64,000 bases of DNA from NCBI GenBank assembly GCA_051294375.1, contig CM119264.1, forward strand, positions 9,745,907 through 9,809,906, given 5' to 3'. The translations under genes were made by a program, and so were the position numbers. Under the pieces are notes generated by a model, which was not told where the DNA came from, made no database searches, and was given only the letters and a program-made list of their open reading frames with translations. This DNA is from Paraspadella gotoi. Taxonomy: Eukaryota; Chaetognatha. Shown in pieces: positions 1-10,270 of this stretch (positions are counted from its first letter, which is position 1; each line of letters starts with the position of its first letter).

Positions 1-212
1 TCGAGGGTAAAAGGTGCTGCGCCGGCCAGCCGACGAACAGCTTTGTCACAATCGTCCAGGTTTGTCTTGAGAGGACTGACGACGCCGTAGATCGAAGATG
101 GAAAGAATTAAAAGAAGAAACGCCAACCGCTTTCCTGCAAAGATTCTTGAAAATCCTCCATGGGGAAGAAAATATCATTTTTTCACTTGAAGCATCGATC
201 TGTTATTTTTGA
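1..212 (+). CDS. possible partial coding exon at window edge
   Basis: One plus-strand frame stays open from about base 4 to a stop near 212, and the first 100 bases are GC-rich like the real exons nearby. It contains VDRRW followed by ETPTAFLQRF, which loosely resembles the homeobox-like segment that precedes the TLC domain in many ceramide synthases (V-E-R-W-F ... P-S-x-L-x-x-F). It lies just upstream of ceramide synthase exons on the same strand. No GT donor that would join the exon at 476 is visible before the stop, so a frame error or chance are both possible. Very uncertain. Confidence 0.22.
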   Translation, partial: EGKRCCAGQPTNSFVTIVQVCLERTDDAVDRRWKELKEETPTAFLQRFLKILHGEENIIFSLEASICYF

Positions 213-475
213 ATAAAAATTATGTTCGTACTCTTCTGAAGACCCTTATTTTTTTGTTTAAATTATTTTTCTAAAGTGTTGAACAGGTTTTTAAATTACA
301 TCAGCTGACATAGACGAGTCTGTTTCCAAGCCATTAGGCTTTACATTTTCCTTTTCAAACTTTTTGTTTTTCTGGTTCATTGAGTTTTAGAATCAAAAAT
401 TTTTTTGTAAATAATTCATTACATGAAAATCATGTTAATAATTAATGTTTGGTCTTAAAACTTATCCTTTTGCAG

Positions 476-1496
476 GTGGTATTATTTGATGGAGGCAGGA
501 TTCTACGCTTCCTTGACTTTCTCCCAATTCACTGACGTAAAGCGGAAAGACTTTTGGCAAATGTTTATCCATCACATCGTCACGCTCTGTCTTATGTTCG
601 GTTCCTGGGTCACCAACGTAGTCAGGATGGGCAGCATGGTTTTGGTGAGAATTTTCATCTATTTGATGGACCTTACAATCATATAAGCTAAAAGCGATGA
701 TCTGGAACTCAAATTACACAATAGTTGCATAGATAAGTAGTAGATTAGTAATCATCTTCACCAGGTCGTTCACGACGCCGTGGATTGGCTCTTGGAATCG
801 ACCAAAATGGCTGCCTACGCCAAGTTGGGTCTGCTCTCCCACATACTGGTCGCAATCTTTGCTCTGGTGTGGTTTCTTACTCGTCTCGTGATCTTCCCCC
901 TCCACATCATCCGCAGCTGCATGTAAATATTAAATTTTTTTACTTGGACAAAAACTTAACTCGAACTGAAAACAGATTTAAGTATTGTGTTTGATTTTTT
1001 AACAATTAAATTTTTTTACACCTAACAAAAAGTAACGAACGGACGGACAGCGTTTTTTTTTTTTTTTTTTTTTTTGAATAATTTATCATAATTCGATCTT
1101 CTGAAATGATATAAGTGAATTCCCGACAAGATTGGGGGGGGGCGGACCGACGGACCGACACAGTGAATCATAGTGTCGGGATCTGCTGATAAGCAGATCC
1201 GACTAAAAATATTCTAAAAATAAAACCAAAAACTAAATTTCAGGCTACGATGAGACTCCCACTATTTTCCATCCTGTCACTCCAGGTTCGAAAGTCTCGA
1301 GACGTTCATGGAGCAAGGAATCGAGGGACAAGTGGGCGGTATCTTCTTCCTTCTCATCGGCTGCCTCTTGATCCTCTACGTCCTTCATTGGATGTGGTTC
1401 TACAAAATCGTGCTGCTGGCCGTGAAGGTCATCCGGGGGTCAGAGGTCAAAGACACGAGGAGCGATTCGGAAGAGTCGGACGAGGAAGACGATTAA
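476..1496 (+). CDS. ceramide synthase (TLC/Lag1 domain), 3' exons
   Basis: Ceramide synthases N-acylate sphingoid bases with acyl-CoA in the ER membrane. Three exons are visible: 476-644, 765-922 and 1286-1496, with matching splice phases. The first gives WYYLMEAGFYASL, then DVKRKDFWQMFIHHIVTL and FGSWVTNVVRMGSMVL. The second opens with VVHDAVDWLLESTKMA. Together these carry the Lag1 motif: the catalytic HH pair and the HD...D of the following segment. More membrane spans follow (LGLLSHILVAIFALVWF; GGIFFLLIGCLLILYVL). The C-terminus is acidic (SDSEESDEEDD), as is usual for the family. The 1286 acceptor was chosen because it alone keeps the frame; the CAG at 1244 leads to a stop. An AATAAA lies near 1557. 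The N-terminal half, including any homeobox-like region, is upstream of the window. Confidence 0.93.
1034..1215 (+). repeat. dispersed hairpin-ended repeat, copy 1 (Helitron-like?)
   Basis: Lies in the intron before the last ceramide synthase exon. It has GGACGGACAG, a T tract, then GGACCGACGGACCGACA, and ends in a hairpin: GTCGGGATCTGCT, loop GATA, AGCAGATCCGAC, then TAAAAA. The same order recurs at 5060-5245, 8319-8392 and 30058-30167. A 3' hairpin followed by CTAA resembles the 3' end of Helitron-type elements; that assignment is inference. Confidence 0.6.
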
Positions 1497-1889
1497 GGAC
1501 TGGATGAGGGAGGAGAGAAAATTTAAAAGATTATGTTGCTACGAGAAAGATGGGAAATAAAAAGAAAAGGATAAAGTCTTTAAAGCAGAGTTACTAGTGT
1601 AAAAAAAGACACATTATTAGAATATTTGATTGTAAATCGGTGTAGAATAGAAATATTGCTGCAATCAGTGATTAACTTCCCCGCTTGATTCATAATTGGT
1701 NNNNNNNNNNNNNNNNNNNNNNNNNGCAGTAATCGACAGAGTTTTGATAGAGACTGGAAAAAAAAATCCAGAGAGGCTGTAACTTTTTTGTAAATGCTGG
1801 AAAGTCAGCTGAAAATGCAATACATCGTAGACTGTGAGGTCGGTGGTTTATTATCCCCCAAGGTTAGTAGCCTTTCGAAAATACAAGAA
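1497..1889. other. 3' flank and 25-N gap (1701-1725)
   Basis: The ceramide synthase 3' UTR and flank run to the gap. The gap is exactly 25 N, a size used by some gap-filling software for unresolved joins. After it, 1726-1889 shows no gene. Confidence 0.7.
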
Positions 1890-3845
1890 AATATGTGAAT
1901 GGGCATTTTTTGCCGACAAAAATTACTTTGCATACTGTAAAAAAATATGGTAGTAAATATCTTAATATCTTATGGTGGATTACTAACGGGCAAGGGGTTG
2001 CCTAAAACCAGTTGGCTAAAACAAAATGATCAAATACAGCTTTGCTTAATAATCATTGCATACCAGTAGCAACTCATACTTTTTTTATAATATTTGTTTT
2101 CAGTCTTATGATAATTTTAAAAATAATGTATTGTCAAAATAGCTAACTGATACACCAATAACATACAATGCATAAAATAGAATATTGTTATTCTTTAATC
2201 CAATAATTAATTTTTCAACAAAAATATAAAAATATGTATTTTTTTGAACAAATGTTTTTTATAAAAATAGTTAAAATTATGCCCAAACCAACTGTCCTAT
2301 TGCACTGATTACAAATATATATATTTTTTTTAAAATACGACTACTATATTATGAAATATACCTAAACCTTAATCCAGAAAAACACCTTAATTCAAAACTT
2401 TAATAAAAACCGTTTCAATGATATTACATCTCTCATACTTTAATAACATATCAAAGGAGAACCATCAGCGTTTATTTGTGTGAAAGTTATAGATAACTTG
2501 ATAAGGAATGACTGCACAGGAAGGCGAAAAATAGATGGATGAAACTTAATATCAGCTTGTAATTGCAATAATGTACTCTTGCTTAATAAGGCGGCAGAAA
2601 AAGTAAAATTCTTTATTTTTAAGAACGATTCAGATAGCCATAAAAAGTTTTCTACACAAAGTTATAAAATGGCGTTTTTCAATATTTTGATGATAAGTTG
2701 GGTCAAAATAACGGAAAAACTTCTTTTAAAATCAATCATCATCAATCAATCCTACCTAATTTTTTATAGTTTTGTTTTAATATTAAGCACAAAATAACAA
2801 TAATGTGAAATCTTGTAGTAATATGTTTTTTAATATTTATTTTCTCGTCAATCATCATACCTGAAATCCGCTTTTTACAAAAATTCTGATTTTTGAAAAA
2901 AAAATTTTCATGATTGTATAGGTAATACGATAAACTTTAAAAATGCTTCTATATTTATTTATCTACTGATAATATAAAATCTTTAATTTTTTTTTCAATG
3001 TTGTTTCATCCACCAGCTGGATGCTCTTAAAACGTTATTTTTATATAACAAGAAAGCTGCTTAAGTTTTTAACTTTTGCTTCGCGCCTTATTAAGCAAGA
3101 GTATATTATTCAAATTTACAAGTCTGATATAGTTTCATCTATCTAATTTTTTCGCCTTCCTTGTTGCAGTCATTCCTATCAAGTTTATTATAACTTTCAC
3201 ACAATATAACCTGATGGTTCTCCTTGGAATATGTTATTAAGTATGAAGAGATGGTAATATCAATTGGAAACGGTTTTTTATACAACGCTTTTTGAATTAA
3301 GGGTGTTATTTTTTGTATTTTTTTAAGGTTTTGAGGGTATATTTCAATAATAATAGTAGTTCCGTATTTAAAACAATGTATTATATTTGTTATCCAGGTG
3401 CAACCAAGCGACAGTTGTTGGCCCATAAATTACTACTTTTTAAAAAACATTTGTTTCAAAAAAATACATAATTTTTTATATTTTGTTGAAGAAATTAATA
3501 TTGGCTGAAAGACATAACAAATATTCTATTATTTGCATTGTATGATTATATGGATGTATCAATCATCGGCTATTATAAATATGAAAATTAAATTTGAGAA
3601 TGAACACTAAATTATTATAAAGAGATAAGATATATTGCTACTGTGTATGAAATGAGGTTTTAACAATGCTGTATTTTGATCCATTTTTTGTTTTACCAAC
3701 TGGTTTAAGGCAAACCCCCTCCCGCGTTTATATCAGCCATAAAATATAAAGAGTTAATTTCTATACCATTATTTTTATTTTACAAGTATGCAAATTAAAT
3801 TTTTATTGTCCCAAAAAATGCCCCTCATTCACATATTTTTTTTTA
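1890..3845. repeat. imperfect inverted repeat, arms about 0.95 kb
   Basis: Sequence from 1890 to about 2800 reappears reverse-complemented from about 2900 to 3845, centred near 2860. Matching landmarks are CTCTTGCTTAATAAGG at 2576 against CCTTATTAAGCAAGAG at 3087, GAACCATCAG at 2460 against CTGATGGTTC at 3212, and the reverse-complement pair around 1905 and 3825. The arms differ by many substitutions and indels. Open frames inside (for example 3139-3426 minus) have no recognisable product. It could be a fold-back element, or a palindromic raw long read placed beside the 25-N gap. Confidence 0.75.
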
Positions 3846-4689
3846 TTAAAAAGTGGCCCTCAACTCTTCTATGGGTGAAATAAACGCAGCTCAGAGTCCT
3901 AACCCGTTTATTTCGATTTTATCAGCTGATTCAAAGCCATTTACAAAAATATTACAGGCCCTCTCCCTGGACTTTTTCCCAGGTTTCGCTTCCAAAAGAA
4001 ACCGAATACTGGTTATTTGCCCCGCCAAAACTAATTTCGGAGCATTTCTTTGATATGGGAATATGTAACCATTTAATTGTAACCCGAGACTTTTTATACA
4101 TCCTATTTGTTTTATGTTTTTTATCTGTTATTTTTCCGGTAAACGTTTTTTCAAACCATTTCTATACAATTTGTTTTCTCCTGCGTCTTATATGTATATT
4201 CTTCAATTTTTTGTTGATTGCAAATCTGTTGAAACTACGATAATTTTTTGCGTGAAATCCAATTTTTATAAAGTGCCAGCAATTCTACGTTAAGGAAAAC
4301 ACCCTGAAAGGCCCTCCAATCCAATAAGGGCAAAAAAAAAATACAATAATTTAAACCGAGTAAGCCGCCCTCCTAAGAGATTAAAAAGAGATAAAATTTT
4401 TGTATTGTTGCCCTGCGCTTAATTATTAAGTTAACGGCGACATGCTATGGAGAATTAAAAAAGAGACAATAGAAAACATTGAAAAAATGACAGTATAACA
4501 TTTTTACTATTTATTACTTCTTATTTAAAAAATTTTAATATAGTATTATCAAGACTTTAAAGGCTTTAATATTTGTATGCATACGATCTAACTTAAGTTT
4601 AAATAATAAAAAGGTGCACACACAAGAAAAAAAAAGACTGTCATTCATTAATTGTTAACAGAAAATAAGTACCAAGACGGTTTTGTTTT
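3846..4689. other. AT-rich stretch, no gene seen
   Basis: Short open frames (3853-4053, 4055-4243) have no recognisable domains and no coding-like base use. Nothing else is supported here. Confidence 0.6.
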
Positions 4690-5059
4690 GTAACAATTAA
4701 AACCAAGTTTGGCAAAACAATGCGGATCTACCACGATCAGATAATTTAATTTTTTATTTAATTAAATTTAAATTACAAAAAAGTTAAATGAATATTAAAT
4801 AACTAATTTATTATAGTTTATTCAATTGCAAGCTCGATTTATATTTAATATAAAAGGAAAAAAATCAGTAATTAAATAGTAAAATAGATTTTTTTGTTTT
4901 CTTCCATTTTAACTCATTTCCCCTTGGACCGATTCCATCGAAACCTTAGGTATTTCCAGCTCATCATACTTTTTTTTATTGTAATCCAGCCACACCAGAA
5001 TTTCAAGTAAATCAGGATAAAATCAAAGTAAATCAAGTAAATTTTCAAAAAGTAAAATA

Positions 5060-5245
5060 GCGTATCGGAGGATTGAATGGCAGGGGGATAGACGGACAGA
5101 CACAACAGCAGACGGACTTGAACATGCAATCCTCAGGTGGAATAAACGACAAGATTGGCCGGCGGCGGACCGAACGGACCGACCAAGTCCAAATTAATAG
5201 AGCCGGAATCTGTCTGTAAGACGATCCCCCGGCCTTAAAAAAAAG
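5060..5245 (+). repeat. dispersed hairpin-ended repeat, copy 2
   Basis: Same layout as the copy at 1034: GACGGACAGACACA, then ACGACAAGATTGG, a GGACCGAACGGACCGACC tract, and a GAGCCGGAATCTG arm against a CCGGC arm followed by an A run. Because this block is itself duplicated at 7830-10195, the copy at 8319 is probably the same insertion. Confidence 0.55.
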
Positions 5246-6049
5246 AAAAAAGACTGGATCTGTTTTTTTTTGTGTGGTGTAATTTTTGTTATTTTTTTCC
5301 AGTTGTACAACCGTACGACTTTTTTCTGTAACAATAAATTGCATTTAATAATCCTTTTTTTTTCTGTGTCAAGAAAAATCATGTATTGATCAGAAAATGA
5401 AAATCGAATCGAAATTATCAACGCGCACACCGAACAGATCATAATGAAAAAGCTTCCATTATTTTTTTTATTCAAATACAAGTCCTTTCGAAAAAAAAAT
5501 TTAAATGACAACAACGACAAATTTTTTTTTAATTTTGTGGTTAAAAAACGTTCAGCTCGGTCTTTCGGAAACAGTCCTTCACAACGAGCAAACAGAAGTT
5601 TTCGAAATAATATTTTAAATCTTTGTGAGACCAAAAAGAGAAGAGAAAAGAAGAAGAGTGTAGGAGAAAGTGTGGCGAAGTGACCTCACAAAGAGGAAAG
5701 AATGAAGGGTGCCCAACTGCCTCTCTGTGAAGTGTGGAAATAGTCCCCACAACTGTCGTGAAAATCAGGTGGGATCCTGGGAGAATTTTTTAGTCCACGT
5801 CAGTTCGCGCCTTGCTCTTTTTCGGGAGAACCTAAGTCCGGGTCCGGCAGTGAGGGCTTTTGCAACAGGCGATTTGAACGGCCCCCGTTCAACCTCTTGT
5901 TGCAAAGGACTGTTCACGACCAGGGTTAGAAAACCCGGGACCCGGTAAAATATGTAAGCTGGTACGGACCAGTGCGCTACTAATTAACTAACAGGCGCTG
6001 ATGGGAAGAATCAGTTGTATTTACACAATCACTACAAGACAGAAAGTAA

Positions 6050-6190
6050 ATTGTCTTTAGTTGCGTCGCGAGTACTTCTGCGAAGCAAACTCCTATAAGT
6101 TTCAGCTTTTTCGGTCGGTTTACCCCGAGTCCGGTCGTGTAATATGTTCCCGTGGTCCCCGTCGGTTCCTGGTCCCACTCCCACATTTAT
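6050..6190 (-). repeat. GGTC tract with hairpin, reverse orientation
   Basis: Read on the minus strand it has GACCGAAAAAGCTGAAAC, TATAGGAG and TTTGCTTCGCAGAAG, the last containing a small TGC-TTC-GCA hairpin. This matches the plan of the hairpin-ended family (GACC-type tract, a TATAG motif, then a hairpin), with a different hairpin sequence. The duplicate at 9249-9330 keeps the GGTCGGTCGGTCGG tract, but its hairpin lies in N. Family membership is inferred. Confidence 0.35.
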
Positions 6191-6671
6191 AATATGCAAT
6201 AATAATAATTGCCTATAGTTTATTGCTCATAATTATTATGTTAAGTAACAGAAAATACCTCAAATCTTAAGTGGAACTGCTTCGCGGCCGCCTTCAAAAG
6301 GGATCCCCTTAAAACATAAAATAAATAAAAAGGGATGTAATTTTGAATGCAGTGCCACATCGTGTCCATAAATACATCGGGCAAAAAAAAAGTATTTTAG
6401 TAAATGTTTTGTCATGTCAATGTCCAATTATCAAAGTGCTCAAGAGAAATACACATGAAAGTATAAGTACACTAGTAGTCGGCGCTAAACGACAGTCATG
6501 GAATTATTCGTTCTTAGAGCTTACAAAATAAATTTGAAGAAGTAAGAGAACAGAGTGGTAGTTAGAGGTGATGTGGACTGTAAAAGTGGGATAGCCTTAT
6601 GGGAAGAGTAGGGACTAAGAAAGTTAAAAAAAAAAATAATAAGTGAAATGAAATAAAAGACACCAAATAAC

Positions 6672-7035
6672 ACGCAGATAAAAAGCTTCAAAAAAGAGGT
6701 TGAAGTCCATCTTTTGAAAGTGCTCTTTGAACATCTAACAAAGACTTCTCGGGCACATATGAATGAGGTTCAAGCTGAAGGATTTTCCTTTGGTTTTCAA
6801 CACCAAGATGCTACGCAAAAGAAACAGTGGGATCGTTACTGAAAGATGCAATAACCTCGATCACCCTTCTCGTTGAGAGGGGCCAAGCTGGAGGAACAAT
6901 GCACCTTTTACAGCCGCCTAACCTAGTTTCTAAGAATGCGCTTGTGGTGACGTGGTTGGCCGACACAGCCACAAGATGCCCATTGCCTGTCGCAAAAATC
7001 GAGGGGTCAGTTAGGACTAACTTGTTTTATTAAAA
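6672..7035 (+). pseudogene. two abutting open frames, possible broken ORF
   Basis: One frame reads SFKKEVEVHLLKVLFEH and then HMNEVQAEGFSFGFQ, and stops at about 6841. A second frame starting just before that stop continues with SLLKDAITSITLLVERG to 7033. The composition is protein-like, and a single-base error at about 6828 would join them. I do not recognise the product. The stretch is missing from the second copy of the block, where only a 10-N gap is present (9724-9733), so it may be an insertion or an error-rich fill. Confidence 0.25.
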
Positions 7036-7829
7036 ATTTCCGTACCTACATTATATGAAGCGTCTCAGCAACTACTTACGTAGTACTAAGGGCTAACCTC
7101 TTTGGTGGCCAATCGCCTAGTCTCTACTCCGTTGGGCTTCAACTGCTCGAGGATTCAATTCACACTTCTTCTACATTCCGAATAGGCGGTCATGTAAACC
7201 CATTTCATAAATTCTTAAAAAAGCATAAGGATCGGTTCGCGCTATTGCATAAGAATCTGATTGATGACAAATTTCGATACTAAAAAAAATCATTTGGAAG
7301 AAAATAAGAACAAAAATCAAATTATGAACAAATAAGAAAATAAAAAAAAATAAAATAATTCACTAAACGCTTCTCACTCTTTCTTGTCACAAATTAAAAT
7401 AACAAATTTAAATTCAACAATAACTCTTGTTTGCGGCTTGATGGAAGAAGTGGTGTATGCTAAAACCCATCGCAACGACATGAAACATGTTAAGATATTG
7501 AACTTTTTTTAGTTTTTGTCACGAAGTACGTACTCATATAAAATGTATACGAAACTCCACTCCTTGGAAAAACAATAATGGTTTGTTATGTTCAGACGAG
7601 GATGATTTTTTCCTCTTATTCAACAAACTGGGTTGGATTTTATAATCTGCCTAAATCAGAAATAAAAAACCCTGTAACAAAAGACTTTGGGCTAAGATCC
7701 TAAAAAAGCATTATTTTTATTTAATTTACTTTGTTAAACGATCCTCAGGATACTTTTGTAATAACCGTTGTTTTTTTTGACGAGAACCTTTCAAACAACA
7801 ACCAGGAGATTGATCGTAACAATTATAGA

Positions 7830-10195
7830 TATTTAATTTTTTATTTAATTAATTAATTACAAAATACTTAATAATTAATTAATAACTAATTTATTAATAG
7901 TTATTCAATGCAACTTGAATTTATATTTAATATAAAAAGGGAAAAAAATCATAATTAAATAGTGAAATAGATTTTTTGTTTTTTCCATTTTAACTCATTT
8001 CCACTTGGACGATTCCATCGAAACTGGATTTGCAGCTCAATCATACACTTTTTTACCCACACACAGAATTTCAAGTAAATCAGGCAAATCAAGTAAATCA
8101 AGTAAATTTCAAGTAATTAGCGTTCNNNNNNNNNNNNNNNNNNNNNNNNNNNNNNNNNNNNNNNNNNNNNNNNNNNNNNNNNNNNNNNNNNNNNNNNNNN
8201 NNNNNNNNNNNNNNNNNNNNNNNNNNNNNNNNNNNNNNNNNNNNNNNNNNNNNNNNNNNNNNNNNNNNNNNNNNNNNNNNNNNNNNNNNNNNNNNNNNNN
8301 NNNNNNNNNNNNNNNNNNGCGGACCGACGGACCGACAAAGTCAATTATAGAGCCGGAATCTGCTGTAAGAAGATCCGGCTAAAAAAAAAGAAAAAGACTG
8401 GATCTTGGTTTTTTTTTTGTGTGTGTATTTTTTTTTCAGTTGTACAACCGTACGACTTTTTTCTGTAACATATTGCATTAATAATCTTTTTTTCTTGTGT
8501 CAGAAATCATGTATTATCAGAAATGAAAATCGAATCGAATTATCAACGGCCGAACGAAATTAGAAGCTTCATTATTTTTTTTTTCAATACAAGTCTTCGA
8601 AAAAAAAATTAATGACAACAACGTCAAATTTTTAATTTTGTAAAAACGTTCAAGCTTCGTCTTCGGAACAAGCCTTCATCAACGCAAACAGAGTTTCGAA
8701 ATAATTTTTAAATTTTGTGAGACAAGAGCAGAGAAGAGAAAAGAAGAGAGTTAGAGAAGTGTGAAGTGACCCAGAGGAGAGAGGGTGCCCAACTGCCTCT
8801 CTGTGAGTGTGGTTAGCCCCCACACTTCGTGTGCTCAGTGGGTCTGGGATATTTTTCCGTCAGTCGCCTTGCTTTTCGGGACTTCGGGTCNNNNNNNNNN
8901 NNNNNNNNNNNNNNNNNNNNNNNNNNNNNNNNNNNNNNNNNNNNNNNNNNNNNNNNNNNNNNNNNNNNNNNNNNNNNNNNNNNNNNNNNNNNNNNNNNNN
9001 NNNNNNNNNNNNNNNNNNNNNNNNNNNNNNNNNNNNNNNNNNNNNNNNNNNNNNNNNNNNNNNNNNNNNNNNNNNNNNNNNNNNNNNNNNNNNNNNNNNN
9101 NNNNNNNNNNNNNNNNNNNNNNNNNNNNNNNNNNNNNNNNNNNNNNNNNNNNNNNNNNNNNNNNNNNNNNNNNNNNNNNNNNNNNNNNNNNNNNNNNNNN
9201 NNNNNNNNNNNNNNNNNNNNNNNNNNNNNNNNNNNNNNNNNNNNNNNNCACTTTTCGGTCGGTCGGTCGGTCGGTATGTCCGTCCGTCTGTCTGTCCCAC
9301 TCACATTAAAACTGCATATAATTTTCCTATAGTTGGTTGCTCATTTGTTAAGNNNNNNNNNNNNNNNNNNNNNNNNNNNNNNNNNNNNNNNNNNNNNNNN
9401 NNNNNNNNNNNNNNNNNNNNNNNNNNNNNNNNNNNNNNNNNNNNNNNNNNNNNNNNNNNNNNNNNNNNNNNNNNNNNNNNNNNNNNNNNNNNNNNNNNNN
9501 NNNNNNNNNNNNNNNNNNNNNNNNNNNNNNNNNNNNNNNNNNNNNNNNNNNNNNNNNNNNNNNNNNNNNNNNNNNNNNNNNNNNNNNNNNNNNNNNNNNN
9601 NNNNNNNNNNNNNNNNNNNNNTTGATGCAGTGCATGTCATAAATACACGGGCAAAAAAAGTATTTTAGTAATGTTTTGTCATATCATATCATATCAAGTG
9701 CTCAAAGGGAAATACACATGAAANNNNNNNNNNGTGGTGGACGTGGTTGGCCGAACAGCCACAAGATGCCATTCCGCCTCCTTGCGTCAGCAACTACTAC
9801 TAGTACTAGGGCTACCTCTTTGTGGCCATCGCCCTCAGTCTCCCGTGGCTTCACTCTCTCACACTCTCTCACTAACGCTCTCACTCTTCTTGTAACAAAA
9901 TTAAAATTACAAATTAATTCACAACTCTGTTTGCGCTGATGAAGAGTTGTACTACCCACGCTGAAACATGTAAGATTGAACTTTTTTAGTTTTGTCACGA
10001 GTACGTACTCATATCAAAATGTTCGAAATCCTCTGGAAAAACAATATGTTGTATGTCAACGATATTTTCTTTTCACAACTGGATTTATCTGCCCTCATCG
10101 AAATAAACTGTAAAAAGACTTTGCTAAGCCTAAAAACTTTTTTTATTTCTTGTTAACGATCTCGACTTTGTAACTTGTTTTGACGACCTTTCACA
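7830..10195. repeat. direct duplication, copy 2 (with N gaps)
   Basis: Second copy of 4690-7800, with gaps at 8126-8318, 8891-9248, 9353-9621 and 9724-9733. It runs straight into the cyclase gene, so it is probably the original scaffold sequence. Every long open frame here is mostly translated N and is not a gene. Confidence 0.8.
8319..8392 (+). repeat. dispersed hairpin-ended repeat, copy 3 (3' end)
   Basis: Follows the N gap directly: GCGGACCGACGGACCGACAA, then TTATAGAGCCGGAATCT ... AGATCCGGCT and an A run. The AGCCGGATCT arms pair to form the terminal hairpin. The 5' part is hidden in N. Confidence 0.6.
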
Positions 10196-10270
10196 CAATT
10201 TCTCTCGAATTTCATTTTTATTTTCGATAACGTAAAAAATTGTGTTTTCCTTTATTTTAATAGAAAACTG

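Larger units (their letters stand above)
4690..7800. repeat. direct duplication, copy 1 (noisy, gap-filled)
   Basis: This block repeats in the same order at 7830-10195. Examples: ATTTTAACTCATTTCC at 4908 and 7987; GTGCCCAACTGCCTCTC at 5709 and 8785; TTGGCCGA at 6956 and 9748; the (GGTC) tract near 6115 and 9257. Copy 1 has real bases where copy 2 has N runs, and shows extra single bases throughout. It looks like a long-read fill of the same locus placed next to it, not a second locus. Confidence 0.8.

Noticed and set aside
3139-3426. 95-residue minus-strand frame
   Set aside because: Lies inside the self-complementary block, AT-rich, no domain, and its mirror arm does not keep it.
8005-9668. 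Long open frames of 100-270 residues
   Set aside because: They are almost entirely translated N; the real bases at the ends show no domain.
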